Source of the DNA: Congeria kusceri
Lineage: Eukaryota; Mollusca; Bivalvia; Myida; Dreissenidae
Length of the DNA: 64,000 nucleotides
Direction: 5' to 3'
NCBI GenBank assembly: GCA_027627225.1
Contig: CM051025.1
Span: forward strand, 55,744,681 to 55,808,680
A model generated the notes under the pieces. That model saw only the letters and a list, made by a program, of their open reading frames with translations. It was not told the DNA's origin and did no database searches. Below, in pieces: positions 23,340-34,952 of this stretch (position 1 is the first letter of the stretch; each line of letters starts with the position of its first letter). Position numbers and translations under genes: made by a program.

Positions 23340-24065
23340 CCGTGTATGGTTAAGTTTTTTGTCAGAGTCCATTTCTCAAAAACTATCAAAGGTATCCATT
23401 TGAAACTTTCAATACTTGTTCACTATCAAAAGGGTACTCAATTACAATAAGGTAGGTAACACTGTTATTTGTATTTCCAGAGTTCTCTGCCCTTGTTTGG
23501 ACTCAGCATAATTTGACAATTTTTTGGTAAATATAAAATTTCACAATAACTACAAAAGACATTAAATTAAAACTCAAGGTTCTTGTTTATGGTGCTGAAA
23601 CCATTCTGCAGACAAGAGGAGATAACTCTTTGAATGGTTTGGTTTGAGTTATTACCCTTTTTATAACTTGCAATTTTCCTTTAAGGTCAAATTTCTCAAT
23701 ATATATATGCGGTATTGACTTGAAACTGAAATGTAGTTGACCACAGTGATGAACTTATTCTGAAGACAAGAGGAGGTAACTCTATTAAGGATTTTGCTTG
23801 AGTAATTGCCCTTTTTTCAACTTAGAAATTTGCTTTAGATCAAATTTCACAATATCTGTAAGAGGTATTGACTTGGAACACAAAATACTTGATCACAGTT
23901 ATAAACCCATTCTGTATACAAGATGAGGTAACTATATAAAGATTTTGGTGGCGTTATTACCCTTTTTTCAACCTCGAATTTTTTGCTTTAGGTCGAATTT
24001 CTCAATATCTATAAGAGGTATTGAAAGGAAAAATGCTGGATGACAGTGATAAACTTATTTTATAA
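23340..24065 (+). repeat. Four diverged ~150-bp monomers
   Basis: ACAAGAGGAG(G/A)TAACTCT-like words occur near 23,613, 23,769 and 23,918. Each is linked to TTTAGGTC(A/G)AATTTCTCAAT and AGAGGTATTGACTTG. They form the second array of the innermost nested element. Confidence 0.6.
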
Positions 24066-25167
24066 ACAAAAGCCTAGAGTACTATCAAATACGAGAAAGT
24101 TGAGCGTCCAGCACCCGTAGACTGTGCTCTTGTTCATCCAATATTTATCAATCTTGCACAGTTTGTCTATGACCATAAGATTACAGGTCAGTTGAATATA
24201 AACAAAATCAGGCCAGAAACACCTAAGTTATTGCCCTTTGTTTGTGAAAAAAGATATACAAAAATGGACATTATTCAGGATAGAGACTTCATAATTCATC
24301 CAATCTTCACCAATCTTGCACAGACCATTAAATTAAAGGTGAAGTCGAATATAAGCAAAATCGGGCCAGAAACACCGGACTTACAGCCCTTTGTGAAAAA
24401 TATACAAAAATGGACATCATTCAGGATAGATACTTTATTTTTCATCCAACCTTCACCAATTGTGCACAGTTTGTCTGTGAACGTAAGATTACAGCTGAAG
24501 TCGAACACAAGCATGATCGGGCCAGAAACACCACAGTTATTGCCCCTTGTGTGTGGAAAAAACATCAAGTTATCAATGATTGGCTTGCACACACAATTTT
24601 TTTATTCAATGTTGACCAAACTTACACAGTTTGCGTGTGACAATAAAAATTTATTGATAAAATTTGATTTCCAACAGTTGCAAACCTTGCATGCAGCAAC
24701 ATTGATGGCTTCAGAGCCTGCATTAGCATCATTTATCATTATTGGACAGAAAATTATGAAAGCCATCGCAGTTATCGTATTGCAACTAGTTCTCCAAAAC
24801 TGTCTGCAAAAAAGACATCACAATCTACCGTTTGAGCATTTTCCAGAATTGTCACTGACTTAATGAAAAAGGGTCAGATAAGAATATAGAGAGAAATGAT
24901 TTGAGAACCAGTAGCAAAAACACCGCACATACACTACCCAACTCGTACTTTAGTTAGCCCATTGCACTAACCGATGTTTTAAATCAAATCGAACATATCC
25001 TCCTTTGCGTATTGTTAAGATACCTTTATAATTTTCAAACCTGTCACAACAGTATGGTCTTTATATGTACCAGTTCTCAGGTGAGCGCTTTGGGCCATCA
25101 TGGCCCTCTTGTTTAGCAGTTTACACTCTCTTTGTCCAACAGTTTTCATCCCTGGAGGGGGGGGCAT

Positions 25168-25599
25168 AACTGTTTTACAAACAGTTCTTGTTATGTTAAT
25201 CAAAATCTGATTTGTATTTGCTGAAATCCAAACAATTTATTTAGTAGTATGCAAAATCCAAGCTGACTACCTAATTTTAGTGATTTGTAGAAATCCAAAG
25301 ATAAATTGTCTATGTTATGTGTCTGTCAGCAACTTAAAGAAAGTGGCCTTTTTTAAGTGCCTGTATTAAACGTTTATCCAAATTAGAAATTTGTACAATG
25401 ATTTCATCTTACAGAAATCATAAAGTCTTCATTTGTGTGCATTATTTAACAAAACTTTGAATGAGCGTTCTTTTACCATTCCTCCTGGTAATTTATATTT
25501 GCCAATTTATGAAAAAGCATCGTTAAAACAAGAAAATATTACATCATTGGAAGTCATTCTTACTATGTACAATATTTTTACACCACAGTACCACCTAAG
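25168..25599. other. Intergenic, no gene seen
   Basis: No domain, splice pattern or repeat end was recognised. The 64-codon frame at 25,433 has no supporting feature. Confidence 0.5.
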
Positions 25600-25619
25600 A
25601 AGTCACCAACAGACATTTT

Positions 25620-25870
25620 CTTTATAGCATTTAATTGTGTGATTGAGGGTAGAAGTGATAATTGTGTGAAAGATGGTACAACTATATTTGTGTGAGAGAG
25701 GGAAGCAGTGATATTTGTGTGAGAGATGGTGGAACTATATTGTTGTGAGAAGGGTAGAAGTGATATTTGTGTGAGAGAGGGAAGAAGTAATATTTGTGTG
25801 AGAGAGGTGAGAAGTGATATTTGTATAAGAGAGTATAGAATTGATATTTGTTTCAGAGAGGGTATTTTGC
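25620..25870. repeat. ~27-bp minisatellite, about nine units
   Basis: Units of the form TGATATTTGTGTGAGAGAGG followed by GAAGAAG repeat with substitutions. Because 27 is divisible by three, the minus strand shows a repetitive frame (SLTQISLLP units, 25,578-25,892). This periodic frame is explained by the repeat and is not annotated as a gene. Confidence 0.85.
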
Positions 25871-26158
25871 TCACATTTGCTTTGCATGTCACATAATGTT
25901 ATATGTGCAATAAGTCACATAGCTTACAATTTAAGACATTTATAGTATGCCCACAAATTAGTCATAGGAATACTAGCACACTTTATTCCAATAAAAACAA
26001 GTTACTTATAATTTGATATCCTAAAAAGACTGTTGATAGACATCATACTTATTAATTCAGAACCAGAAAAGACTATTTTCTGCTGGTCACATGTTTAGTT
26101 TTGTCTGTTGACTTCAAACGTGAGACAATTGCTATAAATTTGAAAGTCATATATACAG

Positions 26159-26498
26159 GCCCCACGTTCACAAAGGATTAACTGCAGGATCAAGATCAAT
26201 CTTAGCTGATCTTGATCTTCCAGCTCTACTGAGCTGAATCTGAAAAATATTTTATTTTGAAATAACTTTTGTTCTAGATTAAATACACAAAACATTTTGT
26301 AACATTTTGATTAAAATCTTCATATCAGATAGAAACATAAGCTAAGAGGAGTTCATACTCGTGTATAATATATATTTGATCAACAAATAAAATTGATCCT
26401 GATTTTAGTGAACATCATTTTTGATCCTGATCCTAAAATATCTGGCTCAAGTTCATTTTGAACTGAAAATCAGGCTTAATTTGTTGTGAACACGGGGC
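26159..26498. mobile_element. 340-bp MITE with GCCCC ends
   Basis: The left end GCCCCACGTTCACAAAGGAT faces a right end that reads GCCCCGTGTTCACAACAAAT in reverse complement. CAG lies on both sides (26156-26158 and 26499-26501) and may be a 3-bp target duplication. Inside, GATCTTGATC and GATCCTGATC words occur in both arms. A 3-bp duplication would suit PIF/Harbinger-type elements, but that is inference. The 26,095-26,295 minus frame overlaps the left arm and is unsupported. Confidence 0.75.
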
Positions 26499-26875
26499 CA
26501 GTGGATCATCATTTGCAAACCTACATAACAGTCTGTATGTCATTCTTATTTATCAGGGTGTCAAAACTGTAATTTGTTGATTGTAACGTTAACAGAGTTT
26601 TTTCTCTTTTACTTTGTTTTAATAATTAAAAAAATTGTCTTTTATTTAGGTTTTCTATCAACGCCGTCAATATCAGACTGCCAAAAATGACAACAATATT
26701 TTATCTTGGGCATGTTGAACATAATTTATTATCAAAACCAGCTTTTGTTACCAATACCTGCTTTACATGCATATAAAACATTTTTTCATAAATTACATTG
26801 TAGGGAATACTTATAATCTTATTACTAACTATCATTATCAGGTGTGGAAAAATGTTACATGGCCTTAGATATTCA

Positions 26876-27204
26876 TTTTCTGCTCACCTGAGAACAACGT
26901 GCTCATGGTGAGTTTTAATGATTGCCTTTTGTCCATGGTTCGTCGTTAATTGTTCATCGTTAATTGTTTGTCGTCAACATTTACCTTGTGAACACAATAT
27001 AGACGACATTTATTGCCCAATCTTCGTGAAACTTGCCCAGAACATTTTGTTCCAATGATATCATGTGGTGTAAAAAAAAACTAGGTCACCAGGAAAAAAA
27101 AAAAAGCAGGTGAACACTCTAGAGCCCACATTTGTTGCCCAGTCAACATGAAACTTGCTTAGCCCCTCAGAAGAGCGACATAGGGCCTTACGGCCCTCTT
27201 GTTT
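26876..27204 (+). mobile_element. Short (~330 bp) Helentron-like element
   Basis: The 5' palindrome TGCTCACCTGAGAACAACGT continues GCTCATGGTGAG. The 3' end has the hairpin GGGCCTTACGGCCC (27183-27196) and CTCTTGTTT. It contains about one monomer only, so it is close to the minimal unit of this architecture. The 62-codon frame at 27,155 overlaps the 3' hairpin and is not a gene. Confidence 0.7.
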
Positions 27205-27918
27205 CACAAACAACTACCTCAACCTACAGATACCAGCAGGACTCAATCCCCTTAAATATTATCTCACTAACAAACAACGTGCAGGTATCTCATACTTAAG
27301 CGTGTCTCAACGTCTATCACTTTTAGTCATCCTAATATGGTAAAGATGTCCTGAACTTTACCTTTCCATAGCACCATCTTTTTTCCAAATGTCATGCATG
27401 TAGAATCATTATAATTGCCATCTTTCATTTTATGGTATACATGTTACATATTCTGTAATGCAACAACGCAATGCATGTTGTATATTTCTGTTCATTTTAC
27501 AATGTAATTTTGTATAGATCTAGTTTTATTTTTAGCTCACTCATAATTTTGTGTTAGTAAATTACTTTTTTTCATCGAAATCTCTTTTCTAGAAACGATG
27601 TTGAACTGGTTAATGTTTTAAAGATCCCTTTCGACAGGATATAAAAGGTCATGTCAGTTAAGTTCTTTACCTCTAATTAAATAATATTCTGTCTGGTTTA
27701 ATGTTGGTACTTGGCAAATTATTTTACCTGGTTACTAAAAATCAAATAAAGTAAGGGGGGAATAATTACATGTATCAGAAAAGTTCAGTTGCATTCAAAC
27801 CCTTATCTCCATTTTTGTCAAGTGTAAGTGAATGCAGTTCCCTATAGCTGATTCTTTTTCAAAGTTGTACTCACATGGGTTTATTCTTGTTTTTAATCCT
27901 GTTGATCACATTTACTCA
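27205..27918. other. AT-rich intergenic DNA, no gene seen
   Basis: A TTTTTAGCTCACTCAT word near 27,530 may be a decayed element start. Nothing else is recognisable. Confidence 0.45.
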
Positions 27919-29705
27919 TTTTTAGCTCACAACGTGCTCATGGCCAGCTTTTGTAATCGCCTTTTGTCCGTCGTCCGTCATGTGTCGTCAACATTTACGT
28001 TGTTAACAATCTAGAAACCACGTTTATTGGCCAATCTTCATAAAACTTGGTCAGAACATTTTTCCCAATGATATCTCGGCCGAGGTCGAAAATGGGTCAT
28101 GTGGGGTCAAAAACTAGGCAAATTGGTCAAATGTAAGAAAAAGCATGTGAACACTCTAAAAGTCACATTTTTTCCCCCTTCAACATCAAACTTGCTCAGA
28201 ACATTGTTCTAATGATATCTGGGCAGAGTTCAAAAATGGTTCCAGTCCGTTGAAAAACACGGTTGCCAGGGGGTGGGGCAGTTTTCCTTATATGGCTATA
28301 GAAAGCTTGTGAACACTCTAGAAGTCACATTTTTTGCCCAATCAACATGAAACTTGCTCAGAACCTTTGTTCTTATCATATCTCGGCCCAGTTCTAATAT
28401 GGTTTCAGTCCGATGAAAAACATGGCCACCAGGGGGATGGGGCAGTTTTCCTTATATGTCTTTTGGAAAAGCTTAAGAACACTCTAGAATTCACATTTTT
28501 TGCCCAATCAACATAAAACTTGCTCAGAACCTTTGTTCTGATGATTTCTTGGCCGAGTTAAAACATGGTTCCGCTCCGTTGAAAAACATGGCCCCAGGGG
28601 GCGGGGCAGTTTTCCTTATATGGCTTTAGAAAAAGCTTGTGAACACTCTAGAAGTCAAATTTTTTGTCCAATCAACATGAAACTTGCTCAGAACCTTCGT
28701 TCACATGATATCTCGGCCGAGTTCGAAAATTGTTTCGGTCCGTTGAAGGACATGGCCACCAGGGGGGGGGGTTGGGCAATTTTCCTTAAATGGCTATAGG
28801 AAAAGCTAGTGAACACTCTAGAACTCACATTTTTTGCCCAATCAACATAAAACTTGCTCAGAACCTTTGTTCTTATGATTTAGCGGCTGAGTTCAAAATT
28901 GGTTTGGCTCAGTTGAAAAACATGGCCACCAAGGGGACGGGGCAGTTTTCCTAACATGGCTATAGAAAGGCTTGTGAACACTCTAAAAGTCAAATGTTTT
29001 GCCCAATCAACATGAAACTTGCTCAGAAGCTTTGTTCATATGATATCTTGGATGACTTCGAAAATGGTTCAATTCCGTTGAAAAACATGGCCACCAGGGG
29101 GGTGGGGAGGGGCAGTTTTCCTTATATGGCTATAGGAAAAGCTTGTGAACACTCCAGAAGTCACATTGTTTGTCAAATCAACGTGAAACTTGCTCAGAAC
29201 CTTTGTTCTTATCATATCTCGGCCGTATTCGAAAAGGGTTCCGCTCCGTTGACAAACATGGCTGCCAGGGGGGTCGGGCAGTTTTCCTTATATGGCTATT
29301 GGAAAAGCTTCTGAACACTCTAGAATTCACATTTTTTGCCCAATCAACATGAAACTTGCCCAGAACCTTTCTTCTTATGATATCTCGGCCGAGTTAGAAA
29401 ATGGTTCCGGTATAGGAAAAGCTTGTATACACTCTAGAAGTCACATTTTTTGCCCAATCAACATGAAACTTGCTCAGAACCTAAGTTCTTATGATATCTC
29501 GGCCAAGTTTTAAAATGGTTCTGGTCCGTTGAAAAATATGGCCGCCAGGGGGGCGGCAGTTTTCCTAATTGGGCTATAGAAAAAGCTTGTGAACACTCTG
29601 AAAGTCACTCACATATTTGCACAATCAACATGAAACTTGCTCAGAACATTTGTTCATATGATATCTTGGCCGAGTAAGAAAACGGTTCCGGTCCGTTGAT
29701 AAACA
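27919..29705 (+). mobile_element. Helentron-like element, family E, ~165-bp array, no 3' end
   Basis: The 5' end is TTTTTAGCTCACAACGTGCTC, with half of the usual palindrome lost. About ten monomers follow, with (T)CACATTTTTTGCCCAATCAAC spaced 163-171 bp (near 28164, 28327, 28492, 28656, 28826, 28991, 29162, 29328, 29442 and 29607). One is shortened to 114 bp. Conserved words are AACATGAAACTTGCTCAGAA, GATATCTCGGCCGAGTT and CATGGCCACCAGGGGG. The array stops at GATAAACATAAG without the CTCTTGTTT terminus, so the 3' end is deleted. Confidence 0.7.
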
Positions 29706-30302
29706 TAAGAATAACAATGTTTTCTATAGAGGATATTTAGCATGAAGTAAATTCATTTGTTCTTGTTCTTGATTTAAAGACTATTTGGTACACCCAATGA
29801 CAAATTTGCGTTCCATTTGTTTATTTAAAAATGTCATATTGTCATGTTTCATTCTTTTGTGGTTTGTCACCAAATTATGTTTTTATTATGGTAGATTATA
29901 TAATCAATAGAAAAAACAAACTTGTGTTGACTTGTTACTTTCCTTAAAGTGAAAATACACAATAAGTTATTGTATCATGTATTATATGTTTATTGTATTT
30001 AAAAAACAATGCAAGTAACATTTTCAGTTTTGATAAAAATTTATTTTCCTTGAAGAATGTTAATTAAGATCGACACATAATTGTAGACATTTTCATTTAC
30101 TATCCCATGGATTATGAAAGACATTCTACATAGTCTTAAAGGCACACACAAAATCATGTCACAATTAAAAAAAAATCTAGATCAATTTCAAGGGTGAAAA
30201 AAAATTGAAGGGTGAAGAAAAAAGTCTAACAAATTACAATCTACCGATACCTTTTATTCCAATTTGTTGTTTAGATTTTTTTACACAAAGAAACCAACCT
30301 AG
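29706..30302. other. AT-rich intergenic DNA, no gene seen
   Basis: No frame or element end recognised. Several A-runs and short GGGTGAA(A/G)AAAAA direct repeats lie near 30,190-30,220. Confidence 0.5.
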
Positions 30303-32656
30303 GTTTTTTTATTAACCAAATATTTCGAAGACAAATTTTGGTTATTAAATTGGGGTATTTCGTTGGGCGGGCGGGTTGGCGGCATCAACAAAAAGTTTCT
30401 GTTCTCCAACTGGAGAACTGATTGAGATACATGTATTTGAATGAAACTTCATACAAAGATACCTTATATTGAGACCTCGCTTGGGATTTCATATGGGGTA
30501 AGTGGGATCAAGGTGAAGGTCGCCATTGCTAAAAATAGAAAACCGGTTTCTGCTCAATAACTTGAAAACGCATTGAGATATTTTAATGAAACATTATACA
30601 TATATACCTTATATCGAGACCTTTCTTGGCATTGCATATAGGGCGGGTGGGGTCAAGGTCACTGTTATTAAAAATAGAAAAATGGTTTCCGTTCACTAAT
30701 TTGAGAACGCATCGAGATATTTTAATGAAACTTCAAACATATATACATTATATCGAGACCTTGCTTGGGATTGCATATTGGGTAGGTGGGGTCAAGGTCC
30801 AGGTCACCGTTACTAAAAATAGAACAAGAAACATGGACATTCCACGAAAACCAAATTTTTCTAACAAAATGCATAAGTCAGCACAATAATGAAAGAAAGT
30901 TCTGGGTGCGATATGCATTCCTAAGCGAGGTCTCGTTATAAGGTATTTATCTATGAAGTTTCATTAAAATATCACAATGCGTTCAAATGTCATTGACTGT
31001 TTTTGTATTTATAGTAACATTGACCTTGACCTTGATCTCACCCACCCCATATGCAATCCCAAGCATGGTCTTGATACGAGGTATCAATGTATGAAGTTTC
31101 ATTCAAATATCTTGAGGTAAAACAATTTATCTATTTTTAGTAATGGAGACCTTGACCCCACCCACCCTATATGCAATCCCAAGGTCTCGATATAAGGTAT
31201 CTATGTATAAAGTTTCATCAAAATATCTCGATGCATTGTCAAGTTATAGAGCGAAAACCCGAAAACCGTTTTTTCTATTTTTAGTAATGGTAACCTTGAC
31301 CCCACCCACCACATATGCAATCCCAGGAGAGGTCCCAATATAAGGTATCTATGTATGAAGTTTCATTAAAATATCTTGATGTGTTTTCAAGTCATTAAGC
31401 AAAAACCATTTTTTATTTTTAGTAACTGTCACCTTGACCTTGACCAGACCCACCCCATATGGAATCTCAAGAAAGGCTTCGATATAAGGTACATTTGTAT
31501 CAACTTTCATTAAAATATCTCGATGCGTTATCAAGTTATTGAGCAAAAACCTTTTTTCTATTTTGAGTAACGGTGACTTAGACCCTGACCCCACCCATCC
31601 CATATGCAATCCCAAGCAAGGTCTCGATATTATGTATATATGTGTGAAGTTTCATTAAAATATCTCGATGCGTTTTCAAGCTATTGAACGGAAACCGTTT
31701 TTCTATTTTCATTAACGGTGACCTTGACCTTGGCTACACCCACCACATATGCAATCCTAAGCGAGGTCTCGATATATGGTATTCATGTATGAAGTTTCAT
31801 TAAAATATCTTTATTGATTCTAAAGTTATTGAGCAGAGACCGTTTTTCTATTATTAGTAATGGTGACCTTGACCGTGACCCCACCCATCCCATATGCGAT
31901 CCCAAGCAAGGTCTTTTATATAATGTATATATGTATGAAGTTTCATTAAAATATCTCGATGCGTTCTCAAGTTATTGAGCGGAAACCGTTTTTCTATTTT
32001 TAGTAACGGTGACTTTGACCTTGACCCCACCCAAACCATATGCAACCCCAAGCGAGGTCTCGATATAAGGTATCTATGTATGAAGTTTCATTAAAATATC
32101 TCGATGCCTTCTCAAGTTATTGAGCGGAAATCGTTTTTCTATTTTCAGTAACGGTGACCTTGACCCTGAACCCACCCACTCCATATACAATCCCAAGCGA
32201 GGTCTCAATATAAGGCATCTATGTATAAAGTTTCATTAAAATATCTCAATGCCTTCTCAAGTTATTGAGCGGAAACCGTTTTTCTATTTTAGTAATGGTG
32301 ACCTTAACCTTCACCCCACCCATCCCATATGCAAACCCAAGCGAGGTCTCGATATAAAGCATCTATGTGTGAAGTTTCATTAAAATATCTCGATGCGTTG
32401 TCAAGTTTTTTTAACGGAAACCGTTTTTCTATTTTTAGTAACGGTGACCTTGACCTTGACCGCACCCACCCAATATGCAATCCCAAGCGAGGTCTCGATA
32501 TAAGGTATCTATATATGAAGTTTCATTAAAATATCTCAATCCGTTCTCGAGTTAGAGAGCGGAAACGAACGGTGACGCCGCCATCCCACCCCGCCCAACG
32601 ACATATCCCAATCTAATAACCGAAATTTTTCTTCGAAAAATTGGGTTCATAAAAAT
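30303..32656. mobile_element. Foldback-type element, ~80-bp TIRs, ~145-bp array that switches orientation
   Basis: The left arm (to ~30,384) contains TTCGAAGACAAATTTTGGTT, ATTAAATTGGGGTA and GTTGGGCGGGCGGG. The right arm in reverse complement reads TTCGAAGAAAAATTTCGGTT, ATTAGATTGGGATA and GTTGGGCGGGG. Three to four monomers in one direction (ATATTTTAATGAAACTTC) occupy 30,390-30,850. About twelve in the opposite direction (GAAGTTTCATTAAAATATC, spaced 144-148 bp in most) run from 30,955 to 32,540. The array can therefore fold back on itself. Minus and plus frames of 60-88 codons here are monomer read-through. The same monomer recurs at 40,090-40,640. Confidence 0.75.
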
Positions 32657-32710
32657 GGTTTCCGCTCAATAACTTTAAAATCCATAAAAATATTTTAATG
32701 AAACTTCATT
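32657..32710 (+). repeat. Partial ~145-bp monomer abutting the transposase relic
   Basis: GGTTTCCGCTCAATAACTTT and ATATTTTAATGAAACTTCAT match the monomers of the adjacent foldback element but lie outside its right inverted repeat. The sequence switches directly into transposase coding sequence at ~32,711. Confidence 0.7.
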
Positions 32711-34952
32711 GCATTCGGGCGGGAACACGGTGTTTTGCAGCCATTGCTGGCTCACGTATGACACCAGTAACCTGGTCTGTTCCGTTGTCGCCTGATCTCG
32801 AAGGGCTTCGACCGCTCTTGGTATGTGTCCAGCCGGCAAAAATGTAATGCCAGGAGCTGGCGTACACATGAGCGCAGACCGGTGCGTCTTCTGTAGGTCT
32901 CCGCCAAGCCGACATCCTGCACGTGGCGCCAGACCGCCTGTGTCCAGTGGAAAACGCAGCCCATGATCTGAGTTTCCGGGAATGCTTCTCGAAGGGCCTG
33001 CCAAGCAGCTGTAACAAATACATTAGATAAAAATATTAAACGAACGAACATATTAATATGCATCATATGTATACATATTGAACATAATTATGTAATGAAA
33101 ATGTAATTACAATACATATTAAATGCATATACGATGGATGACACAGTAAATCGTTAGCTTTGTTAATAAAACGCTTATCAGACGTGTTCATCAACATATA
33201 CATGTACTACACATTAACCTGGCACAACTCACCTTTTCCAAAGTCAGCGACGAATCCTTCAACGACGCGGATTCCCATTTCGTCTTGTATGGCCCTGAAG
33301 ACACGCGTGTAGTCGTCTTTAGTTTTCCGCGACATCAGGCAGAACACCAGTGGCATCTGCTGGCTCTTCCCTTCTTTCTCGATGAAAGCGTGAATCGACA
33401 TAAGCTGGCCCTGCCTCTTGAAGGGCGCCCCGAGGACCTGCGGTGTAAGCACATATATGCTAATTACAATATATGAAATTGTATTTTACAACTTATTGGA
33501 TTTAACGACTTATTTAACTCAATTTCAGTATGAAACTATTGAACTTATACAATACAATCAATACATTCAAATTATTGTCATAACGTTATAGTTTAATAAC
33601 ATTAAAGGTCTCGTCGATATACCAACATTTGGCCTTGGACAGCAGGTCCAGCTTATACGTGGTGACAAACACGAAGTGCCTATGCCCATCTTCTGCGATG
33701 TCGGCCACCAAAAACTCGTCGCTGTTGATGCAGTCGTAGTTAACCTAAAAATAAACATCGAACATTATAGATATTGTTTTAATTGTAAAATGTTCAAATT
33801 CTATTGAATTATATTAAACTAATAGTTAAGAGTATCCCCTTTTCTGTCGGACGGTGGCGTGGCAGTACGTCTTCCGCGATCGAGTAGTAGTACATTGCCA
33901 AAGAATGCCCCCGCACTTGTTTTCACGCTATAATACACAAATAATACAATTTACAACATTTACATCCAATTTGACATACTTAGTTTTTAAGTACTGAAAT
34001 GCAGATTGTTTTAAATAGCAAATAGATCTGTGTTAGATTACACATTGTTTTACAATGTACACGTAATATTTACCTTTAAACCCTATGTATAGCCGATACT
34101 AGTGACAAGTAACTTTGATCTTTTCTGCGACACTCCCTGCGTCGCAGTGTAAGTAACTACTCGGTCGTCGATCACGGTCTCCGTCAGTGTGTCGTGCACA
34201 GAGCTGTTCGAAAAATAAAACATAATGAAGACATAAAACATAATGAAGACGACGACGACGATGATGATGATGATGATGATGATGATTATTATTATTATTA
34301 TTATTATTATAAGCATTATTAGTATTATTGTTGATGTTGTGGTTCCATAACGATACTCAAATATACGTGACATTTATTATTTTTTCTAAACGTAAATAAT
34401 TATTACAATACAATCATTTGATATTGTAAGTGTTCATAATTCAGTACTTGATATAATCTAGATAGTAACTTACTCCTCGTGGATTTGTTGCACTGGATTC
34501 TCTATCACACTGTCCGTGATGTCAAACTCCACTATCACTTCATCGTCATCAGCTGCTGTGGACTCGGTTCTGCCATGACTTCATCATCAATGGCTGTGGA
34601 TGACCATGACATTTCCATCATGTTGCGGAACTACATTACAGGAGACACATATGTCACAATGCCACAGGAACTGTCTACTGCTGAGATATTAAAAAATACA
34701 AAAACATACTCATACAAATTCTTTGCTGCGTAAATATAATTAAAATGTATTTAGATACACTTTAGCGATTACTACACCTGGATAGATAGAAACGGTTAGA
34801 ATCATTTCAAAGTATTTACCTTGTACCTGTTAAAGGGATATGGACAATTGTTGACAATACAATACCTCGTCACATGTCAAGATGTCCGGTGTCAGGGTCA
34901 GATTTCCGCAAGTTTCCAGCAAAAGCAGTAGATCTGACGTTCCATCATCCAC
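32711..34952 (-). pseudogene. MULE-type transposase gene, multi-exon, broken
   Basis: Minus-strand exons can be followed by GT-AG borders and phase. 34952-34866 is acidic and opens the gene as seen. An exon of unclear upper edge ends at 34474. 34203-34074 and ~33927-33838 together resemble a FLYWCH-type zinc-finger module (SIGYT, then LWQCTTTRSRKTYCHATVRQ). 33744-33601 has CWYIDETFN and 33437-33233 has QLMSIHAF, PLVFCLMS and VEGFVADF. 33008-32711 has AAWQALREAFP, MGCVFHWTQAVWR and FLPAGHIPRAVEAL. This order is that of the MULE transposase domain, a DDE enzyme that moves Mutator-like elements. Damage: an in-frame TAG at 34085-34083 where a Tyr is expected, a missing donor after ~33,838, a 1-nt deletion in the A-run at 32838-32842, and loss of the C-terminus where repeat monomer begins at 32,711. 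It cannot make active enzyme. Family assignment is from recognised motifs, not a search. Confidence 0.8.
34247..34327 (+). repeat. Graded trinucleotide microsatellite GAC-GAT-ATT
   Basis: Runs of GAC, then GAT, then ATT triplets follow one another without a break and lie in an intron of the transposase relic. A minus-strand frame with long Ile and Val runs is a by-product. Confidence 0.95.

Larger units (their letters stand above)
22099..24133 (+). mobile_element. Innermost nested element with two monomer arrays
   Basis: Family A monomer sequence stops at ~22,098 and resumes at ~24,134 with CATCCAATATTTATCAATCT. The insert begins with a hairpin CCCGAACACATTCGGG (~22,154) and GAGCATATAGTCGCCGCTT. 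It ends GAGAAAGTTGAGCGTCCAGC, ACCCGTAGACTGTG and CTCTTGTT. CTCTTGTT again closes the element even though the rest of the end differs from family A. Boundaries are accurate to about 10 bp. Confidence 0.55.
21803..25114 (+). mobile_element. Helentron-like element, family A, copy 2 (interrupted)
   Basis: The left end is TTTTAG plus the imperfect palindrome 21805-21836 (AGCTCAACTGAGC... CGGTTAGCT). The right end is CAGGTGAGCGCTTTGGGCCA, a completed hairpin and CTCTTGTTT at 25114. Monomers of ~160 bp (CACAGTTTGTCTATGACCAT, GGGCCAGAAACACC) flank a further insertion at ~22,099-24,133. The 223-codon frame at 24,192-24,863 reads through these monomers and shows no domain. Overall it is similar to the 3304-4760 element. 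Confidence 0.65.
21425..25167 (+). mobile_element. Outermost ATGCCCCCC element of a three-level nest
   Basis: ATGCCCCCC at 21425 is inverted at GGGGGGCAT ending at 25167. Its interior words TCTCTAAGTCCAACAGTTTT (left, twice, near 21,500 and 21,656) and CTCTTTGTCCAACAGTTTTC (right, near 25,128) show that the flanks belong together. A family A element was inserted between them at ~21,802/25,115. No protein is encoded. Confidence 0.6.

Noticed and set aside
24192..24863. 223-codon frame, with a shorter similar C-terminus at 4,183-4,515
   Set aside because: Both end in HFPELS(M/L)T, but the frames diverge through a shift in the middle and run over tandem monomers of family A. No domain is recognisable, so it is treated as non-coding element sequence. 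A codon-substitution test across genome copies would decide.
25578..25892. 104-codon minus frame with SLTQISLLP repeats
   Set aside because: Generated by the 27-bp minisatellite, whose length is divisible by three.
34083..34373. Minus frame with poly-Ile/poly-Val
   Set aside because: The low-complexity part is the trinucleotide microsatellite in an intron. Only 34,074-34,203 is a real exon, and it belongs to the transposase relic.
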